Shown here piece by piece: positions 61,601-64,000 of a stretch of 64,000 nucleotides of DNA; position 1 is the first letter of the stretch, and each line of letters begins with the position of its first letter. Under the pieces are notes generated by a model. The model made no database searches. It was not told the origin of the DNA and saw only the letters and a program-made list of their open reading frames with translations. The DNA lies in contig JAYJMM010000105.1 in the NCBI GenBank assembly GCA_037349105.1, positions 1,984,001 to 2,048,000 of the forward strand, written 5' to 3'. This DNA comes from Limnomonas spitsbergensis (taxonomy: Eukaryota; Chlorophyta; Chlorophyceae; Chlamydomonadales). The translations under genes and the position numbers were made by a program.

Positions 61601-64000
61601 TCCCACGAGCCCTCCACCTTCCCCACCCCCCATCCCACCTCCCCCCATCCCACCACCTTCCCCACCTCCCAACCCACCTCTCCTCAGCCCTCCACCGTCC
61701 CCACCTCCCAACCCACCTCCCCCCAGTCCTCCACCTTCCCCACCTCCCAGCCCATCACCACCAATCCTTCCACCTTCCCCACCTCCCAACCCACCTCCAC
61801 CCAGCCCTCCACCATCCCCACCTCCCAACCCATCACCACCAATCCTTCCTCCTTCCTCACCACCCAACCCACCTCCCCCTAGCCCTTCACCATCCCCACC
61901 TCCCAACCCATCACCCCCAATCCTTCCTCCTTCCCCACCGCCCCACACACCTCCCCCCAGCCTCCTACCATCCCCACCTCCCAACCCATCGCCACCAATC
62001 CTTCCTCATTCCCCACCTACCAACCCACCTCCCCCTAGCCCATCACCATCCCCACCCCCCAACCCATCACCACCTATCCTTCCTCCTTCCCCACCTCCCA
62101 ACCCATCACCACCATTCCTTCCTCCTTCCCCACCTCCCAACCCATCACCACCATTCCTTCCTCCTCCCCCACCTTCCCCACCCCCCCCCAGCCCTCCACC
62201 ATCCCCACCTCCCAACCCACCTCCCCACAGCCCTACACCATCCCCACCTCCCAACCCATCACCACCAATCCTTCCTCCTTCCCCACAGCCCCACCAACCT
62301 CCCCCAAGCCCCCTACCATCCCCACCGCCCAACCCATCGCCACCAATCCTTCCACCATCCCCACCTCTCATCCAAAGTCCCCCCAGCCCTCCACCTTCCC
62401 CACCTCCCATCCCACCCCTCCCCAGCCCTCCACCTTCCCCACCTCCCAACCCATCATCCCCCAACCCTCCACCATCCCCACCTCCCAACCCACCTCCCCC
62501 CAGCCCTCCACCTTCCCCACCTCCCAACCCATCTCCCCCCAGCCCTCCACCATCCCCACCTCCCAACCCATCACCACCAATCCTTCCACCTAACCCGCCG
62601 CCCAACCCACCTCCCCCCAGCCCTCCACCATCCCCACCGCCCAACCCATCACCCCCCAGCCCTCCACCTTCCCCACCTCCCAACCCATCACCACCAATCC
62701 TTCCACCATCCCCACCTCCCAACCCATCACGACCAATCCTTCCACCTTACCCGCCGCCTAACCCACCTCCCCCCAGCCCTCCACCTTCCCCACCTCCCAA
62801 CCCATCATCCCCCAGCCCTCCACCGTCCCCACCTCCCTACCCATCACCACCAATCCTTCCACCATCCCCACCTCCCAACCCATCACGACCAATCCCTCCA
62901 CCTAACCCGCCGCCCAACCCATCTCCTCCCAGCCCCCCAACTTCCCCACCTCCCAACCCATCACCCCCCAGCCCTCCACCTTCCCCACCTCCCAACCCAT
63001 CACCACCAATCCTTCCACCTTCCCCACCTCCCAACCCATTACACCTCAGCCCACCACCTTCCCCACCTCCCAACCCATCACCACCAATCCTTCCACCATC
63101 CCCACCTCCCAACCCATCACCACCAATCCTTCCACCTAACCCGCCGCCCAACCCATCTCCTCCCAGCCCTCCACCATCCCCACCGCCCAACCCATCACCC
63201 CCCAGCCCTCCACCTTCCCCACCGCCCAACCCATCACCACCAATCCTTCCACCATCCCCACCTCCCAACCCATCACCACCAATCCTTCCACCTAACCCGC
63301 CGCCCAACCCATCTCCCCCCAGCCCTCCACCTTCCCCACCTCCCAACCCATCACCACCAATCTTTCCACCATCCCCACCTCCCAACCCATCACCATCAAT
63401 CCTTCCACCCAACCCGCCGCCCAACCCATCTCCCCCCAGCCCTTCACCTTCCCCACCTCCCAACCCATCACCCCCCAGCCCTCAACCTTCCCCACCTCCC
63501 AACCCATCACCCCCCAGCCCTCCACCATCCCCACCTCCCAACCCATCACCATCAATCCTTCCACCTAACCCGCCGCCCAACCCATCTCCCCCCAGCCCTC
63601 CACCTTCCCCACCTCCCAACCCATTACCACCAATCCTTCCACCTAACCCGCCGCCCAACCCACCTCCCCCCAGCCCTCCACCATCCCCACCGCCCAACCC
63701 ATCACCCCCCAGCCCTCCACCTTCCCCACCTCCCAACCCATCACCACCAATCCTTCCACCATCCCCACCTCCCAACCCATCACCACCACTCCTTCCACCT
63801 TACCCGCCGCCTAACCCACCTCCCCCCAGCCCTTCACCTTCCCCACCTCCCAACCCATCACACCACAGCCCTCCACCTTCCCCACCTCCCAACCCATCAC
63901 CACCAATCCTTCCAACATCCCCACCTCCCAACCTATCACCACCAATCCTTCCACCATCCCCAACTACCAACCCACCTCCCCCCAGCCCTCCACCATCCCC
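58665..64000 (+). CDS. Giant hydroxyproline-rich glycoprotein (extensin/pherophorin-like), partial at 3' end
   Basis: From ATG 58665 I found no in-frame stop to the window end: at least 1778 codons. Residues 33-49 (CCLLAVLFLLNLEWAQA) form a signal-peptide core after a basic n-region, followed directly by PPPPSLLLPPPSPTPPP. The rest is almost purely Pro and Ser in PPSPPP, PPPSPPPPSP and later NPSPPILPPSPPP motifs, with rare N, A, I, L, R, H, K, C and T. Such sequence forms a polyproline-II rod after prolyl hydroxylation and O-glycosylation in the wall of green algae and plants. Every TAG or TAA I checked falls across codons (for example CCT AGC, CCT AAC). The C-terminal domain, which would name the protein, lies outside the window. 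The start could instead be on an upstream exon. Confidence 0.75.
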   Translation, partial: MVTEGARAEVQRQGRKYEVVRASGQTHKPLTLCCLLAVLFLLNLEWAQAINPPPPSLLLPPPSPTPPPLPPPSPPPSPSPPPDPPTPSPPPDPPSPPQPPKPPPAPPRPPPTPPSPPPSPPPLPPSPSPPSPPPSPPPSPPPIPPLPPSPPSPPPDPPSPPSPPSPPPAPPNPSPPPNPPSPPPIPPPTPKPPPAPPSPPPLPPSPPPSPSPPPTPPNPPLPPSPPPSPPPSPPGPPSPSPPKPPPSPPPSPSPPPSPPPSPSPPSPPPSPPPSPNPPSPPPSPPPIPPSPSPQPSPPPSPLPPSPPPSPPPSPQPPNPPPSPPPNPPSPSPPPSPPPRPPSPSPPPSPPPSPPSPRPPPSPPPSPPPPSPRPPSPSPPSPPPSPPPSPPPSPPPPRPPPSPPPSPPPPSPPPSPPPSPPPRPPPSPPPSPPPSPPPPHPPPSPPPSPPRPPPPSPPPSPPPSPPPSPPPSPPPSPPPSPPPSPPPSPPPRPPPSPPPSPPPSPPPSPPPSPPPSPPPSPPSPSPPPSPPPNPPPSPPPSPPPSPPPSPPPSPPPSPPPSPPPSPPPSPPPRPPPSPPPSPPPSPPPSPPPSPPPSPPPSPPSPSPPPSPPPNPPPSPPPSPPPSPPPSPPPSPPPSPPPSPPPSPPPSPPPSPPPSPPPSPPPSPPPSPPPSPPPSPPPSPPPSPPSPSPPPSPPPNPPPSPPPSPPPSPPPSPPPSPPPSPPPSPHPSPPPSPPPSPPPSPPPSPPPSPPPSPPPSPPPSPPPSPPPSPPSPSPPPSPPPNPPPSPPPSPPPSPPPSPLPSTPPSPPPSPPPSPPPSPPPSPPPSPPPSPPPGPPSPSPPPSPPPNPPPSPPPSPPPSPPPSPLLSPPPSPPPSPPPSPPPSPSPPPPPCPPPSPPPSHPPSPPPSPSPSPPPSPPPSPHTSSSPPSPPPNPPPSPPPSPPPSPSLTPPLSPQPSPPPQPPLSPPPSPPPSPPPNQPPTSPPPSPPPIPPPPIPPPSPPPNPPLLSPPPSPPPNPPPPSPPPSPPPSPSPPILPPSPPPNPPPPSPPPSPPPNPSPPILPPSSPPNPPPPSPSPSPPPNPSPPILPPSPPPHTPPPSLLPSPPPNPSPPILPHSPPTNPPPPSPSPSPPPNPSPPILPPSPPPNPSPPFLPPSPPPNPSPPFLPPPPPSPPPPSPPPSPPPNPPPHSPTPSPPPNPSPPILPPSPQPHQPPPSPLPSPPPNPSPPILPPSPPLIQSPPSPPPSPPPIPPLPSPPPSPPPNPSSPNPPPSPPPNPPPPSPPPSPPPNPSPPSPPPSPPPNPSPPILPPNPPPNPPPPSPPPSPPPNPSPPSPPPSPPPNPSPPILPPSPPPNPSRPILPPYPPPNPPPPSPPPSPPPNPSSPSPPPSPPPYPSPPILPPSPPPNPSRPIPPPNPPPNPSPPSPPTSPPPNPSPPSPPPSPPPNPSPPILPPSPPPNPLHLSPPPSPPPNPSPPILPPSPPPNPSPPILPPNPPPNPSPPSPPPSPPPNPSPPSPPPSPPPNPSPPILPPSPPPNPSPPILPPNPPPNPSPPSPPPSPPPNPSPPIFPPSPPPNPSPSILPPNPPPNPSPPSPSPSPPPNPSPPSPQPSPPPNPSPPSPPPSPPPNPSPSILPPNPPPNPSPPSPPPSPPPNPLPPILPPNPPPNPPPPSPPPSPPPNPSPPSPPPSPPPNPSPPILPPSPPPNPSPPLLPPYPPPNPPPPSPSPSPPPNPSHHSPPPSPPPNPSPPILPTSPPPNLSPPILPPSPTTNPPPPSPPPS
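60135..61300 (+). repeat. About 255-bp tandem repeats in the proline-rich gene
   Basis: A block starting CCTCCGCCTAGTCCTCCCCC recurs at about 60166, 60410, 60660, 60919 and 61110, with spacings of about 245, 250-255, 255 and 195 bases. All blocks stay in the same reading frame. Each encodes roughly 65-85 residues, including PPSPPSPSPPPSPPPPNPPP. Near-identity between blocks suggests recent unequal exchange or assembly-sensitive copy number. Confidence 0.8.
61590..64000 (+). repeat. Short NPSPPILPPSPPP repeat tract
   Basis: After about 61590 the motif changes from PPSPPP to units such as PPPNPSPPILPPSPPP and PPPNPPPPSPPPSPPP, coded by CCACCTCCCAACCCATCACC-like DNA of about 39-48 bases. Dozens of copies continue to the window end in the same frame. 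A regular Asn and an Ile-Leu pair interrupt the rod. Confidence 0.8.

Noticed and set aside
58472..63775. Long Gly-rich minus-strand frames (GGLGGGDGG repeats)
   Set aside because: They are the antisense of the plus-strand Pro/Ser codons. The plus frame has a signal peptide and a known type of composition; the minus frames are interrupted and lack one.

Overview
The window is intron-rich nuclear DNA from a photosynthetic eukaryote, most likely a green alga. Supporting this are GT-AG spliced genes with many short exons, a two-copy DUF760 protein of the kind found in plastid-bearing organisms, an extensin/pherophorin-like (PPSPPP)n protein and (SP)n linkers typical of algal wall glycoproteins. 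The species cannot be named from the sequence. I rebuilt exon-intron models by hand: each junction was checked for GT/AG, reading phase and continuity of the protein family. Nothing was checked against transcripts or databases.

Layout. 172-1674 (+): Mediator subunit MED7, 5 exons. 2635-3987 (+): an unrecognised 450-residue reading frame. 5868-9677 (+): a secreted protein with three copies of one domain joined by Ser-Pro linkers; copy 1 is broken by frameshifts. 10664-11296: a MITE-like element with 27-bp terminal inverted repeats and a TAA target duplication. 11520-23039 (+): acetyl-CoA synthetase in 16 exons, complete (664 aa), with two large minisatellites inside its introns. 25313-29231 (-): a zinc-less MDR quinone/enone oxidoreductase, 7 exons, 344 aa. 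31463-53524 (-): TIMELESS/Tof1/Swi1 replication-fork protein in 30 exons, 1779 aa. Its introns hold a decayed hAT transposon with a perfect 8-bp target duplication, a Ty3/gypsy RNase H relic and two minisatellites. 54480-56716 (-): DUF760 protein, 6 exons, 410 aa. 58665 to beyond 64000 (+): a giant proline-rich frame with a signal-peptide-like start and no in-frame stop found before the window end.

The genes do not form a pathway. MED7 (transcription) and TIMELESS (replication fork) are nuclear housekeeping genes. ACS makes acetyl-CoA. The MDR enzyme probably detoxifies reactive carbonyls or quinones. DUF760 is probably plastid. The two Pro/Ser-rich proteins are secreted or wall proteins. The most unusual features are the TIMELESS C-terminus, which appears to be built from about five tandem copies of one helix-containing module; the giant proline-rich frame; an intron whose two splice sites lie inside a 23-bp direct repeat; and a strong excess of the palindrome TACCGGTA outside exons.
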